The position numbers and the translations under genes were made by a program. This document shows, in pieces, positions 49,249-60,330 of a DNA stretch of 64,000 nucleotides. This DNA comes from Cyathus striatus (Eukaryota > Basidiomycota > Agaricomycetes > Agaricales > Nidulariaceae), in assembly GCA_025738555.1 (NCBI GenBank), contig JAOVFP010000001.1, positions 4,774,001-4,838,000 on the forward strand, written 5' to 3'. How positions within the stretch are numbered: the stretch's first letter is position 1; each line of letters begins with the position of its first letter. The notes below the pieces were generated by a model that saw nothing but the letters and a program-made list of their open reading frames with translations, was not told the DNA's origin and did not search any database.

Positions 49249-50412
49249 ATGAACATCTACCGTTCTCTCAGCGTCACCTCGCGCGTCTCACAGCTCATAC
49301 AAAGGCCTGCGGCGCGACTTCCGCTTCTGGCTGCCCCTCGATGTGCCTCTTCGAAAGCTGGTGCAACTTCAGCCGAACCTAAGGCTAAATCAGCCAAAGC
49401 AAAGCCAAGGAAATCCGTAGCCAACAAGGAAACCTCTGAGACCTCCGTAGTTAAGAAAAAACCGGTATGGGATTCCATCTTCAAAAGTAACCTCAATCCA
49501 TAAAATCCTGACAAACACTTGGTCTTTGTTACGCAGAATACCGTGACGTATACAATCAAGCAGGTAGATAAGATACCTTTGTACATTCAATTGCTTTTTT
49601 GTACTGATGTTTCAATATAGTTGGCTGACATGGACTTACCAGAATTCGTACAAGTGGCTCGTGTAATCGATCCCGAGCTCAAGATAAAGGCACTCAAGAA
49701 AAAACTAGCCTTTGCTCGTAAGTCTTACTACCCTCAGAACATTCATATGCAAGAATACTTCAAGAAGCACGATTTGAAGACGTTCACGGATGGTATTGCC
49801 GCTACCCGGGAGTTTAAGACATTAGATGATGCCACGAAGCAGGTACAAGCGTTTCTCTATTTTAGCCATGTCGTACGATACTTATGACTCATTTTTGGTA
49901 GCATTATTACAAGTTGGCTCAAGAGCTAGCAGCCGAGCGTGATATAAAATTGAAGGAATGGTTCAGCAACGTCCCGATTGACTTGATCAGGGAGATTTTC
50001 AGGTTAAAACTGCTACCGCAAACCTTGAAAACCTTAATACCCGGATTGAAAGTCCCCCCCAACTCATTCGCACGGTTAGAAGTCTCAATCCGCCACTTGC
50101 AGAAGAGAGAGCTCATACCAGTTTACCATGACAGGTTTTTCATAGACTTTAGAAATCGTTACATTAGCGAACATGGAACCACCGGAAAGGAACATAAGAA
50201 TACAGAGATTATGAAGTTGGCTACGCTAGAATGGGCTGCAATGCCCCATCCAGACCAGGAGGTGTGTTGCATCAGGTCTACCTGGATATTGCTTAACCCT
50301 CATTGCTCAATAGGTATACCGTCAAGCGGCTTTGCGTGATAAGGTGGCTTTTAATGCACTTAGGGAAGAGCACAACGCGGTAGCTTTAAAGTCAGAGGTG
50401 CGCACTGCGTGA
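49249..50412 (+). CDS. Probable mitochondrial HMG-box protein (ABF2/TFAM-like)
   Basis: Five phase-0 exons, 49249-49464, 49537-49563, 49621-49842, 49902-50261 and 50314-50412, encode 307 residues. The N-terminus MNIYRSLSVTSRVSQLIQ with a following Ala/Lys/Ser-rich stretch is a typical mitochondrial presequence. The middle has an HMG-box-like pattern: NIHMQEYFKKHDLKTF, then FKTLDDATKQHYYKLAQE and DIKLKEW. A second similar block contains FIDFRNRYIS, LEWAAMPHPDQEVYRQA and VAFNALREEH. Paired HMG boxes plus a presequence describe the mtDNA-packaging/transcription proteins Abf2 and TFAM. The boxes are divergent and the call rests on the Trp/Tyr/Lys spacing, so it is an inference. The gene structure itself is firm. 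Confidence 0.72.
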
Positions 50413-51073
50413 TGATAGGATGTATGGTAAGTTAGTAATATTAGCATCGTTCAATTTGACTGACTGTGATCAAGGAGCTCTTGCTGTAGTGCCTATCCAG
50501 CAGATGTAGCCTTCGAATTTGAATTTGAAATTATTTTTTCGTCCAGCCAATTAATATATTTTCACTTTGTTAGCTTCGTTTCGAGTTATATGCTTGCGTT
50601 CATGGACTGCTGCTCAGACTTACCCAAGGATTCTGCTTTCTCCATTCACTTTCCCTTCGATCATGGATGCGTAGGGCCCATGGACGAGCTTGAAAGGTCT
50701 CGAAGAACTTTGAACTGTCAGTTATCAGTGTTGACTATTCAGCACACCTGTACCTTGTTGCTTGACGATGATTTGTTCCAATTATATATGCGGCTTGCGC
50801 CTTCTATAATTTCTCCGCGCAACATTTCAGATTACTGGCCTGTTGTGCCGAAGTTGACACCAGGATAATGTCCTTTTGCACCTATAGAAGGTGTGAGTGC
50901 TCATAATGATGTTATATATATTGCATATTTAACAGAACGTTCTCTCTTTCAGATAACATGGTGACAAAGAGCGTAGCAACAAGCGCAGACAACAAGTTAC
51001 AACGAGTACGTTTATCCCGCTGTCATAGGTTTGAGATGCCTTCTTTATCTGTAACGCTAAACGGACTAGTTGA
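50413..51073. other. Intergenic region before the R1 repeats
   Basis: Flank of the HMG-box gene followed by unassigned sequence. An open frame at 50590-50868 (about 90 codons) has no recognisable content. Confidence 0.4.
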
Positions 51074-51980
51074 TTCTTCTATGATACGCGGTACTGGTGT
51101 TCGATGTTGATTTCAGGAATGTGGGGATTGTTTCATACGCCTTTAAAGCAGTGGATAATCGCAAGAGGTGTATCTTCGAAGCGAAGGTCCTCTACATGCT
51201 AATCTGCCTCTCTTCACAGTGTTATAGGTCTGTCCAGTGCTGTAATGCGTCAGGAGACGCCATCTTTCGTTGTTTCCCCGGAGTGATCTCTGACGGGGCT
51301 GCTCGCCCCGTACGTCCCCTGTTTGTCCCTTGTCGTTGTATGCGTCATACTGATCAATATCTGGCGATGCAAGGTCGCAGCCTTTAGATTCTTTCTCCAA
51401 GCGCTACGACTTTACCGGGTCACTGAGTGAGTACTTTGTCCAAATTCTCTCGGTACCGTTTTGGTCGGGGGGCCTACCTCCCGGTGAGTGTCATGTCCCT
51501 TGTATATGTAAGCATCGTAATACCAACCAATGCTTGGCTGGAGGGAATACGACTCTGTAGAAGGCTGGAAGGCCATTTCCTGTCTGTCGACATGTGCTCG
51601 AACCGACCTCAGCTGGCATAAAGTTATTCGACTCCACGCACCAAGTTGGCGGCTAACATTCTAACATTCATAGAACACACTGCTGAGTATTCTGGGGATT
51701 GAGCTTCTTTGAACTCAATGTTAAGATTCTGCACATACTTTGTTGCTCTCAGAACTCGAGGGGTGTTAAGCCTAAGTTCTAAGTTGTTATTAACGTACCA
51801 TGTTAATGTTAATGTTGTCAACGACGTGGATATCCTTCAATCTGTGTCGCACCCGATCCGTCTCCAGAAGTTTCCACAGCCATATCAATGGCGAGGCCAG
51901 CCCTTGGTGCGTATTGTCACTTCCTTCACGCAGACTTTTGCTCGGAGTCGAACTAACCTCGCCTACACATACTAACAGAT
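51074..51980 (+). repeat. R1 repeat copy 1, B block
   Basis: 51074-51779 matches 57261-57941 nearly base for base in the same orientation. 51865-51925 additionally matches 59924-59990 of copy 3 (the CAGAAGTTTCC ... GGCCAGCCC block). It contains three hairpin-plus-intron modules: hairpin 51293-51311 with donor GT at 51310, hairpin-like 51466-51483 with donor at 51484, and a weaker one at 51891-51905 with donor at 51907. Branch-point-like words (TACTGAT, TACCAAC, AACTAAC) follow each by 35-45 nt. No transposase or reverse transcriptase is encoded. An unidentified lineage-specific element or gene remnant. Confidence 0.75.
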
Positions 51981-51982
51981 AT

Positions 51983-52520
51983 CCATGGGCTAACGTGCAA
52001 TTCAGCGTCGCGAGTCCTCTCGTATCATATCTAGCCCAGGCGCCTTAGCAACTCTGCGCCTTCGGGCAGCTTTACTTAATTCCCCTCGGCCACTCTATGT
52101 CATTTATTGGAACAAAGCCATCCACTTGGCTTGTGATCCGTGACTTACACACCTCTATATTGGTGTTTCGTATTACTGTTCATCATTAAAATCATCAATT
52201 ACGTCTAGGCTCGTCTACTAGCCCATTGACATAGAGCACTTTGGCATGTATGCTGCATGAGCCTTTTCATCATTGTCCTTCCCTTTAAGAAAGACGTCTA
52301 CTTGTGTATGTTGAGCAATCATGCGCACTATGCTCTCGGAACACCGCTGCTGATCACGTTTACTGTCTAAAGAACTGGACTGCTCACCACTCGAGTGACC
52401 AATGCTCATGTTTTAGTCGTTATGCTTTGAATGAGGGTCTGGAGTTAACATTATCTGTTGTATGAGTCAGTACTCAATAGGCAGAGTTGACGAATGAATG
52501 CGGGGTGCTAATTGCACTGA
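51983..52520 (-). repeat. R1 repeat copy 1, A block, inverted and deleted
   Basis: Read on the minus strand, this matches the first half of R1 copy 2 (about 56360-57250). It includes the CTCGAGTGGTGAGCAGTC start of the open frame and the arginine-rich tail (AARRRRVAKAPGLDMIRED). About 200 nt or more of the middle is missing compared with copy 2, and the surviving frame stops after about 63 codons. In copy 2 blocks A and B are in the same direction; here A is inverted and placed after B, so this copy has been rearranged. Confidence 0.72.
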
Positions 52521-54074
52521 ATGTACTCCAGCTATACACACCGTAATTCCTCTAATAATAATTGTTAAATTTTAGGTAATGGCTCAGACGTGCTCAGGAT
52601 TCCTTATTTCCTCAACTGTGTAAGTAGGTAATGTCACAAACAAATAAGAAACATGTGTTTGCATGATTGCAGCTGTACATGAATAAGTATTTGCGCTTGG
52701 AGGCTCGCTGGCCTTATACTCGACTACCCAGCGTTTTCTTATTGATGCCCTTCACCGCTGGACATGTTTTTGAACATTCTACGTTCGAACATAGCGCCAA
52801 CTTGAACCAGATGCGACATGGCGTCATGTCAGACTTGCAAGTAAACTTTTCAAACCTGCCAAGTACGATGTGCCAGTGGAAAGATAGTAGTGAAGTCGCA
52901 ATATGTCGGTTCATGGTGAATACTTCTTAAAAGCCGGTGTGATTAGCCTCTCTTCTCGGCAGAGAAAGTCGTGTGGCCAGATGTCGTGGAGGGAGGAGCC
53001 ACGAACGGGTGCATATTCCATTGCAGAAAGCTATAATAAACACTTGAGCTTTTGTGGTCGTAATTTCGAACGAGAAATACGTGTGGACCATTTGCACAAT
53101 GACATAAATGACAAACTGCCGCATGCGCATGTTCCTTAGCAAAGACAATCCTAACGGCTCCATTCCTCGAAGGAGAGATGCATATATCTGCATAAGAGCA
53201 GCTCGCAGGGTGTCCATGGAGAATGTTTAAGGAGGGAGTACGATGTATTTTGAGACGCAAGCAATTTTTTACTGCGGGTCCAGTCCCTTCTAGTGTGTCG
53301 TAGGCGTAGCTCTGTGAAAGGGTTCGTGAGGGTCGGGGAAGACTTACGGATCTGTCTTTTGGGCTGACGCAATAGGATTGGCGGGATATGATAGTCGCCG
53401 CAGCCATATGCAGGCTTCGTTACGCGTTGTAATCCAGAGTATAGGGATGAAGGCGTCCTGGCTTAGATAGACCTCGTGTCTATATAACACTATCCAATAT
53501 AGGCCAAGATATGTAGCCTCATATGTGGCGTAGTCCCATATTCAGTGACTTATCGATATAAAGTAGGTTGTTGTATCGCTATAGAAATGAGCAAGGATTG
53601 AGCAGCTGGGAGACGTGCAGAACCAGTCATCGTTGAGGAGGTCCCATAATAGGATGGCACGATAGAAAAGGCTCTGGGTTTGGAAGGCGAACATGTGGGC
53701 ACGCACGGGGAGAAGACGGGGTGAGTCGTGCTTCTGGGGCGTGCGTGCGGTCCGCAAGGCAGGCTAGTGGGAGATTGAGCTTTGGATTGGAGATAATCTG
53801 ATCCTTGTCTTTTGTCTTTTGTCGCCGTCGTTGTCGTTGACAGAAAACATTAGAAAAGAGACAGAAATACGCGCGGATCCCTGGACGGGGATAAATTTAA
53901 AAGCGAAATTCGATCATCTCGCTCACTAAACTCCAATTGCGTGCTCGCTGTCCTCTCCGTTCCCCATCCACCCATACCCAACCCCTTCGCCAACCAACGC
54001 TGCCCACCACGTCGCCCAGATTCAGAAGACGGCTGACCATTTCTCGTCCGTCGCCCCCTTCCCCCTTGGCCTCC
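52521..54074. other. Intergenic region, one weak minus-strand open frame
   Basis: A 154-codon frame at 52943-53407 (minus) begins MAAATIISRQSYCVSPK and contains a plausible 5' splice site, but its composition (many Cys/His, no family motif) does not support a gene. The rest is unassigned. A C/T-rich leader for the next gene begins near 53930. Confidence 0.35.
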
Positions 54075-56159
54075 ATGTCCGCCGACGGCTCGTCCTTTGC
54101 TGACTCGACTTCCTCGCCCGCCACTGCGAGCAACGGCAATGGATGGCACGCCATTCGCCCCTGGTCCCCCCCACTTTCCCTCGTCGTCCGCGAGATAACC
54201 TCTGTCTCCGCCACTTTTATCCTGTCTTCTGGCAATGTTGGGGATATGAGCTCGTCTTTGGCTTCGCTGGGTCTCGAAGACCAGTCATCCGTTTCTTCGC
54301 TTACCGAGGACAAGGACCGCAGTTCTTCGACTTCTGTTGATTCTGTTGAACTCGATCCGCCGGTGAAAAGCACTATTATTGTAGATGCTTTGGCGAAGGG
54401 ACTGTCAGTAACTGTCAATGGCTCGTCCTGGCAACGCGTCTTCATCCGCATCGACGACAAAATCGACGAGGCCGTCATCATCATCTATGGACTCATGCCC
54501 GGGAGGCAATATGATATTACCCTTGGACTGGTCCAAGGGCAGGTACAAAGACAGGTTACAACAACATCTACCACCACCGGAGCTGAAGGTCAGTTTCTTC
54601 TACTTTTTATATATGTATAACCCAAGTAAAGATCTTCCTGATACTACTCCCCAGAGTCCGATGGGGATTCTTCTTCCTCCAACAACACAACCGTAGATAC
54701 ATCCACCACTTTCTCATCAACGGACCCTTCCCGCCAGACACACGAAAACTCTATTTCACCTACTTCATCGCCATCAAGCACCCCACCGCAACCTACTATC
54801 GAAGAACGTCTCGCACAACTACAGCAAACACTATCTATGATAACAACTGAAAAGGAGTCACTCATTTCACAGCTTAAATCCGCACGGAAGGAATCGCAAA
54901 AACAAGACGCGGCCCTTCGCTCGGAAATTGATATCTTAAAACGAAATAGTGAGAAACATGCACAGGTAGAACATCGAGCGAAGCAGAAGATTCTCGCGCT
55001 GCAAGAGGCTGTGAAGAGAGCGCAGGCGGGGATCAAGGATACCGAGGAGCTCGTTGAGGTTGTACAGGGTGAGATACCCGAGCTGGAGAAGCAGAAGGTG
55101 GAAAAAGAGAAGGTATATCTTGCGGTGAAAGCAAGAGCAGAGAAGGTAAGGAGGGAGCGGGAGGAGGAAGAGGAGAGGGAGAGGAAGAAGATGGAAGGGA
55201 TGAGGACTGAGCTTGGCGCGCTTGGTGTAAGGATGGAAAAGCTGAGTGGGAAGAAGGAGAAACTGGAGGGAAGCGTGCCGGAGCTTGAGGAGAGGCTTAG
55301 GGATATTGAGGAGGAGATTGAGAGGGTTGAACGGGAGGAGAGGGAGGAGAAAGAAAGGGAAGAAAGGGGGAAGGAGAGAGAGGACAGCAGGAGAGGTGCC
55401 TCTTGGGGTGTCTTTGATATGGATGAGTATGAGGATGCTTTGGGGTTCCCTCCGAGCTCTCAGCTTCAAGCACAGCAGCCTATTCGACGACCTTCTAGGA
55501 CACAGAATTCATCGAATTCCTCGGCAGCCACTAGCGCGTCGATCCCGCTACCGCCTATTGGTCGGCCGCTACCAAGTACCGTACGACCTCTCGCTTATCA
55601 GCAACATCACCCACAGCATAGCTGGAATACCCCGCCGCGACAGCTGCAGCCAACCCAATCCCAACAAGGCCCGAGATCGAATTCTCTACCATTGCAGTAT
55701 ATCCCTACGCAGAATCCCCTGCAACAGCAGTCGCAAGCGGCTTTTATTCCTCAGAGGAGAGAATCGTTGACCAAGACGTCACCAAAACGTGATCAGGCAC
55801 AAGCACAGAGCGCGTCGCCAGGAAACACAGGAAACACAACGCTCTCAAGTCGCGCTCCTCCGTTCGAGCCGACTAATAGCACAGGAATAATGCTCTCACG
55901 TGCAGCACCGGCGTTTGAGCCTGGTAAAGGCCTCGTGTCGACGAAGAGCAGTTCCGGGTTTGGAGTACCTGAATATCCATCGACATTTCCTACGCCTGCA
56001 AATGGTGGACAAACGGCGGCATTTACATCGCCGGGAAGCTCGTCTGCTTCGTCTGCTATAGGCATGAATACGAGTTCGGTGTCGCCGACGCCTATTCAGC
56101 GTCCTGCTGCGAGGAGTCCTGGGACGATTGGGAAAGGAAGGGCATATGACGGATGGTGA
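54075..56159 (+). CDS. FN3-like plus coiled-coil protein (possibly AcrB-like)
   Basis: Two exons, 54075-54588 and 54655-56159, encode 672 residues. The N-terminal region WSPPLSLVVREITSVSATFI, with SWQRVFIRID, EAVIIIYGLMPGRQYDITL, has the strand pattern and the Y-G-L-x-P-G-x-x-Y signature of a fibronectin type III domain. A Ser/Thr-rich linker follows. Then comes a long coiled coil (residues about 220-375) packed with Glu/Lys/Arg heptads, for example VEKEKVYLAVKARAEKVRRE. The C-terminal 280 residues are low-complexity Pro/Gln/Ser and probably disordered, ending GRAYDGW. This layout recalls fungal AcrB, a ubiquitination-network protein, but that identification is tentative. The chosen ATG follows a C/T-rich leader; the frame stays open upstream without an ATG. 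Confidence 0.8.
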
Positions 56160-56359
56160 GATTCTTACGTTTGTTTTTGGATCCCTTATCTTTCTTGTAT
56201 TTATTTAAGCACTTGTGGTTGCTGCATCTTTCAAGCATATAAAAGCATTGGGTTTATATTTATTGTTATAAAATGAAAGGAAAAACTTGTAAGTTCTTGC
56301 AACAGAATATGCACAATAATTCTCTGCCGATCCCAAAGGGTTGGATAGTATCTGATAAT

Positions 56360-57941
56360 ATTCAGTCCAATTAACACTCCGCCAATTCACTCGTCAACTC
56401 CGCCTATTGAATACTGATCTCACCTATATATTCTTAGTTGATTCTTAGAGTCATTCACTGCAGAGTATTAACTCTCTTCCTTCCGTACCACCACCTTGCC
56501 TCACACATAACCACCTCACCTACCACCCATCATACTCACACAACCAATAATGCTGCTTCGACTCCATGCCTTCATTCAAACCCTTATAAGCAAAACATGG
56601 AGCGTTGGTCGCTCGAGTGGTGAGCAGTCGAGTTGTATAGATAGTAGACGTGATCAGCAGTGTTCCGAGGGCCCGGTATGCGCGAGTTCTCAACATACAC
56701 AAGTAGACGTCCTTAAAGGGAAGGACAATGACGGTAATGACGAGGCTGATGATGACTCGGGTGCGCTTAGGAAAGAGAGTGTAAAAGACTCATGTACCAT
56801 ACATCATGATATACATGCCAAAGTGCTCGATGTCAATGGGCCAGTAGACAAGCCTACTAGCGACGATTATGATGATTTCAATGATGATATAATAATACGA
56901 GGCACCAATATAGAGGTGTGTAAGTCACGGATCACAAGCCAAGTGGATGGTTTTGTTCCAATAAATGACGTAGAGTGGCAGAGGGGGGTTGAGCTTTTGG
57001 TCTTCGATGAGGTGGATAGAGCTCCCCAAAGGCACGGAGTAGTAAAGGTGCCCAGGTTGGAAATGATAGATAAAACGAACAACGTACAGATAGACTTGAG
57101 CGTAGGCAATGCATACGCAGCTAATCCCGCGTGGTGTTACCAGTATCTAATGCGTTGGGCAGTGTGAATAAAGCTGCCCGAAGGCGTAGAGTTGCTAAGG
57201 CGCCTGGACTTGATATGATACGAGAGGACGTGCAACGCTGAATTGCATGTTAGCAGCTGGTTCTTCTACGATACGAGGTACTGGTGTTCGATGTTGATTT
57301 CAGGAATGTGGGGATTGTTTCATACGCCTTTAAAGCAGTGGATCATCGCAAGAGGTGTATCTTCGAACGTCCTCTACATGCGAATCTGCCTCTCTTCACA
57401 ATGTTATAGGTCTGTCCAGTGGTGTAATGTCTCAGGAGACGCCACTTTCGTTGTTTCCCCAGAGTGATCCCCGACGGGGCCGCTCGCCCCGTACGTCCCC
57501 TGTTTGTCCCTTGTCGCTGTATGCGTCATACTGATCAATATCCGGCGATGCGAGGTCGCAGATTCCTTCTCCAAGCGCTATGACTTTACTGAGCCACTGA
57601 GTGAGTACTCTGTCCAAATTCTCTCGGTACCGTTTTGGTCGGGGGGCCTACCTCCCGGTGAGTGTCATGTCCCTTGTATATGTAAGCATCATAATACTAA
57701 CCAATGCTTGGCTGGAGGGAATACGACTCTGTAGAAGGCTGAAAGGCCATTTCCTGTCTGTCGACATGTGCTCGAACCGACGTCAGCTGGCGTAGAGCTA
57801 TTCAACTCCACGTCACCAGGTTGGTGGCTAACGTTCTAACATTCATGGAACACGCCACTAAGTATTCTGAAGATTGAGCGTTCGAACTTGCACATACTTG
57901 GTTGCTCTCAGAACTCGAGGGGCATTAAGCCTAACTTGTTA
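56360..57941 (+). repeat. R1 repeat copy 2 (most complete)
   Basis: Blocks A (56360-57256) and B (57261-57941) in the same orientation. A contains a leader with CTTCCTTCCGTACCACCACC (shared with copy 3 at about 59115) and the open frame 56550-57167. B contains modules with hairpin 57474-57492 (donor GT at 57491) and hairpin-like 57639-57657 (donor at 57658). Branch words TACTGAT and TACTAAC follow. B is nearly identical to 51074-51779. No terminal inverted repeat or target-site duplication was recognised. Confidence 0.75.
56550..57167 (+). CDS. R1-family acidic protein, copy 2 (unknown)
   Basis: An open frame of 205 codons starting MLLRLHAFIQTLISK. It has a Ser/Arg/Gln segment (SSGEQSSCIDSRRDQQ), a very acidic middle (DNDGNDEADDDSG, DDYDDFNDD) and a segment RHGVVKVPRLEMID that aligns with KQRIKVPVVDVTH in copy 3. 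Just downstream, 57177-57240, a different frame encodes AARRRRVAKAPGLDMIRED. This matches the C-terminal RRRRVAKRPKL of copy 3 and a similar tail in copy 1. Either an unseen intron joins the two or this copy is frameshifted. I do not recognise the family; the Arg-rich tail looks like a nuclear-localisation or nucleic-acid-binding sequence. Confidence 0.55.
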   Translation: MLLRLHAFIQTLISKTWSVGRSSGEQSSCIDSRRDQQCSEGPVCASSQHTQVDVLKGKDNDGNDEADDDSGALRKESVKDSCTIHHDIHAKVLDVNGPVDKPTSDDYDDFNDDIIIRGTNIEVCKSRITSQVDGFVPINDVEWQRGVELLVFDEVDRAPQRHGVVKVPRLEMIDKTNNVQIDLSVGNAYAANPAWCYQYLMRWAV

Positions 57942-58984
57942 TAGCGTACTTTTGGCTGTGAACATTTTGACGAATACGAATTAAATAAATATAACGGGAG
58001 GGATAAGTAGTCCCACTCACCTGGATCCTATTCAGTGATAATTCAATGGCATTTAATTCACTCGTCAAACTCCGACCGAGCTGGTATAAAATCGGTCTTG
58101 TGTATCTTGCTATATCTCGATCCGATCTGCCGATATGCACGTGACGTTTCTCAGGCTAATCCGCCGAGCCGAATGCGCGCTTACGACTGGTTTACGCGTC
58201 TACCCGTGAGCCAGGTGTGGGAATTATGCGCTCTCACAGCTGATTCAGCTCCCTCAGCGTCGTTTCGACAATTCTTGGTGAGGTTCCAAGGGGGTTCCTA
58301 CGCATAAGTATATAGAACCAATTATTATACTCATAAATAAATACTATTAGTCATTTTTAACACCGGGAATGAAGCTTGCAATTGTTCACAAGTAGCGTTG
58401 TAGGTAAGGTTACTAATTCATGGAACAAGACTGAACATAAAAATAAAAATAAATAACGAGGTAGATACAAAGCAGGTAGAATATAAAATACTTCATCACC
58501 AAGCAATTTTTAACAACCTTTTAACGGTGTACCAGTGCAGGAGGCAAGAAAAACAATTAATTAGTATTACCATACTTTAAAAATGCGAGTATCTTAGATT
58601 AAGTTGCTTAAACAGTAACTTGTAGTGGGTGAAACAATACCGCACGTTGATTCAGTTATTATAGGGCTAAATACCTTGGGCCAAAGTCAGCCTACCGGCT
58701 CTTATTTATATCGTGTTGTTACTCACTACTGTACTACACTGAAATGAATATCTATATAACCAGCAGTAGATATTACTTTATTCTTATTGATTTATACTAT
58801 AATAGCGTGAGCTGATATATTTTTGTCGTATATGTGCCTATGAAACATTTCATGCATTATCACAAATTATTTTTTTTACTCTACTTCCTTATTTGCTACG
58901 TATGCTCACAAGAGCAGTGATTGCAGACGCAAGGCGGGGAACGCTGGTTCAGTTATCATAGGCGTGCTTCTGAGCTGGCGTGGC
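57942..58984. other. Intergenic, A/T-rich, small R1 upstream fragment
   Basis: Mostly A/T-rich sequence without genes. Around 58050-58080 a short piece (AATTCACTCGTCAA-CTCCG) resembles the upstream part of R1 copy 2 at about 56382, followed by TATAAAA at about 58084. A T-rich run lies at 58867-58880. Confidence 0.45.
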
Positions 58985-59074
58985 ACGACCCTTTGATGAC
59001 CCTGACTCGGAACAATCCGTTTCCTTATATGGTACCGATCCGTTATCGAGATATAGCACAATACTACAGACTCG

Positions 59075-59081
59075 TATAAAA
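59075..59081 (+). promoter_or_regulatory. TATA box of R1 copy 3 gene
   Basis: TATAAAA, 114 nt before the ATG at 59195, followed by a pyrimidine-rich leader (CTTCCTTCCGTACCACCACC) that is shared with copy 2. Confidence 0.55.
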
Positions 59082-59194
59082 TTCTTCAATTCACTGTGGA
59101 GTATCAATATCTCTTCCTTCCGTACCACCACCTACTTACCACATAACCACCTGCACCTATCACCACATATCCACACAAAACACAAAACCTCAAT

Positions 59195-59713
59195 ATGTTC
59201 TCCAAGCTCCAAAAAGCCCTTAAAGGTGCTTCTATCACTAAATGGTACATTCGTCGCTGCAGCGGTGAGCAATCCAAAAGGTCATCTCGTCGTAGTTATC
59301 GTAGTAGCAAAGAAAGTCATCTTGACGTAGTTCAAGCCCCGAGTTCCAAGGATGTAAACATGTTTCGTGTTCTTCCAGAGGATGAGGAGAACGACTGTGG
59401 AGTTAAAGATGTAAATAATGACGGGCTCGAGAACGAGTACAGCATGCTTAATCATGGTGATTCAGCGTATGAGGACAACGAAGAGGAGTTGCACCTGATA
59501 GATGTTAACATTATGGGGAATGGCCCAGGCGCGAAGGACACCACACTTGTTGGATTAGGATTTCCTTCTTATATATTTGATAAGGATGCTGCGCCTGTCC
59601 AAAAACAAAGGATTAAGGTGCCTGTGGTAGATGTGACACATTGTTATTCGCGGAGACGTAGAGTAGCGAAGAGGCCAAAGCTGAGTCCGATTCTTGAATG
59701 CATAGGATGGTAG
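59195..59713 (+). CDS. R1-family acidic protein, copy 3 (172 aa, unknown)
   Basis: Single intact frame, 172 residues, starting MFSKLQKALKGASITKWYI. It then has SGEQSKRSSRRSYRSS, an acidic central part (LPEDEENDCGVKDVNNDG, YEDNEEELHLIDVN), a hydrophobic GLGFPSYIFD and IKVPVVDVTH, and an Arg-rich end YSRRRRVAKRPKLSP. The segments SGEQS, (I/V)KVP and RRRRVAK align with copies 1 and 2, which supports a real protein family over a chance frame. It has a TATA box and pyrimidine-rich leader. No signal peptide or membrane segment. The acidic body with a terminal basic cluster suggests a nuclear protein; function unknown. Confidence 0.6.
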   Translation: MFSKLQKALKGASITKWYIRRCSGEQSKRSSRRSYRSSKESHLDVVQAPSSKDVNMFRVLPEDEENDCGVKDVNNDGLENEYSMLNHGDSAYEDNEEELHLIDVNIMGNGPGAKDTTLVGLGFPSYIFDKDAAPVQKQRIKVPVVDVTHCYSRRRRVAKRPKLSPILECIGW

Positions 59714-60330
59714 AGCGGAGTCAAGCGGTCAAAATTGAGGATGGATAGTGGTGTCAGGTGCACTGGCGTGCAAATATTGATGGTTATAAATTGGCCGTTG
59801 CAGTTGGATATGCGGTGGGCTTGTTACGGGTTCTGATAGAGATGTCGATGATCGCAAGAGGCACCAGTTTTCTTCATTGTCGTAGGTTTGTCTAGTCTTC
59901 AATCTGCCAGGGGCCCGAACCTTTTTCAGAAGTTTCCCTAACCATGTCTATGGAGGGGGCCAGCCCCCGGTGCGTACTCAGCTGTCACTACATCCCCATG
60001 CATACGTAATACTAACCAACGCCTGGCGACGCGAGTGTGTTGCGTCCCGTAGATTTCACCTATGTAGTCCGTGTATACAGCCTTTAGGAACGTTTATCCA
60101 GTATGCTGTCTAAGTACCTCCGGCGCAAGATCACCCAGTACCGTTTAGGTCGGGGGACCTTTCCCCCGGCGGGTACATGCTTATTATTCGCCAAGTGTTG
60201 TAATACTGATCAATATTCAATCTTTACACGAGGTTACACGATTTGGAGGACTGAAATGTGATTTCGTTTAGCGTTACTGACAAGCAAGACACTAGCGTGC
60301 GCGCTTCTCAGAGCTCGATGGAGGGATGAA

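Larger units (their letters stand above)
58985..60330 (+). repeat. R1 repeat copy 3 (diverged)
   Basis: Related to copy 2 over its leader, open frame and downstream modules, but much more diverged. Module hairpins: 59955-59968 (GGGGGCCAGCCCCC, donor GT at 59970, branch TACTAAC) and 60151-60167 (CGGGGGACCTTTCCCCCG, donor GT at 60173, branch TACTGAT). The preserved hairpin-donor-branch arrangement despite sequence divergence suggests the modules are under constraint or spread independently. Confidence 0.65.

Noticed and set aside
51427..51621. 64-codon frame conserved between R1 copies 1 and 2 (also 57601-57795) as a separate gene
   Set aside because: It begins with GTG rather than ATG and crosses a strong splice donor; the conservation reflects the near-identical repeat. 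Kept only as part of the R1 description.
52943..53407. 154-codon minus-strand frame as a gene
   Set aside because: No family similarity and unusual composition; one possible splice site is not enough support.
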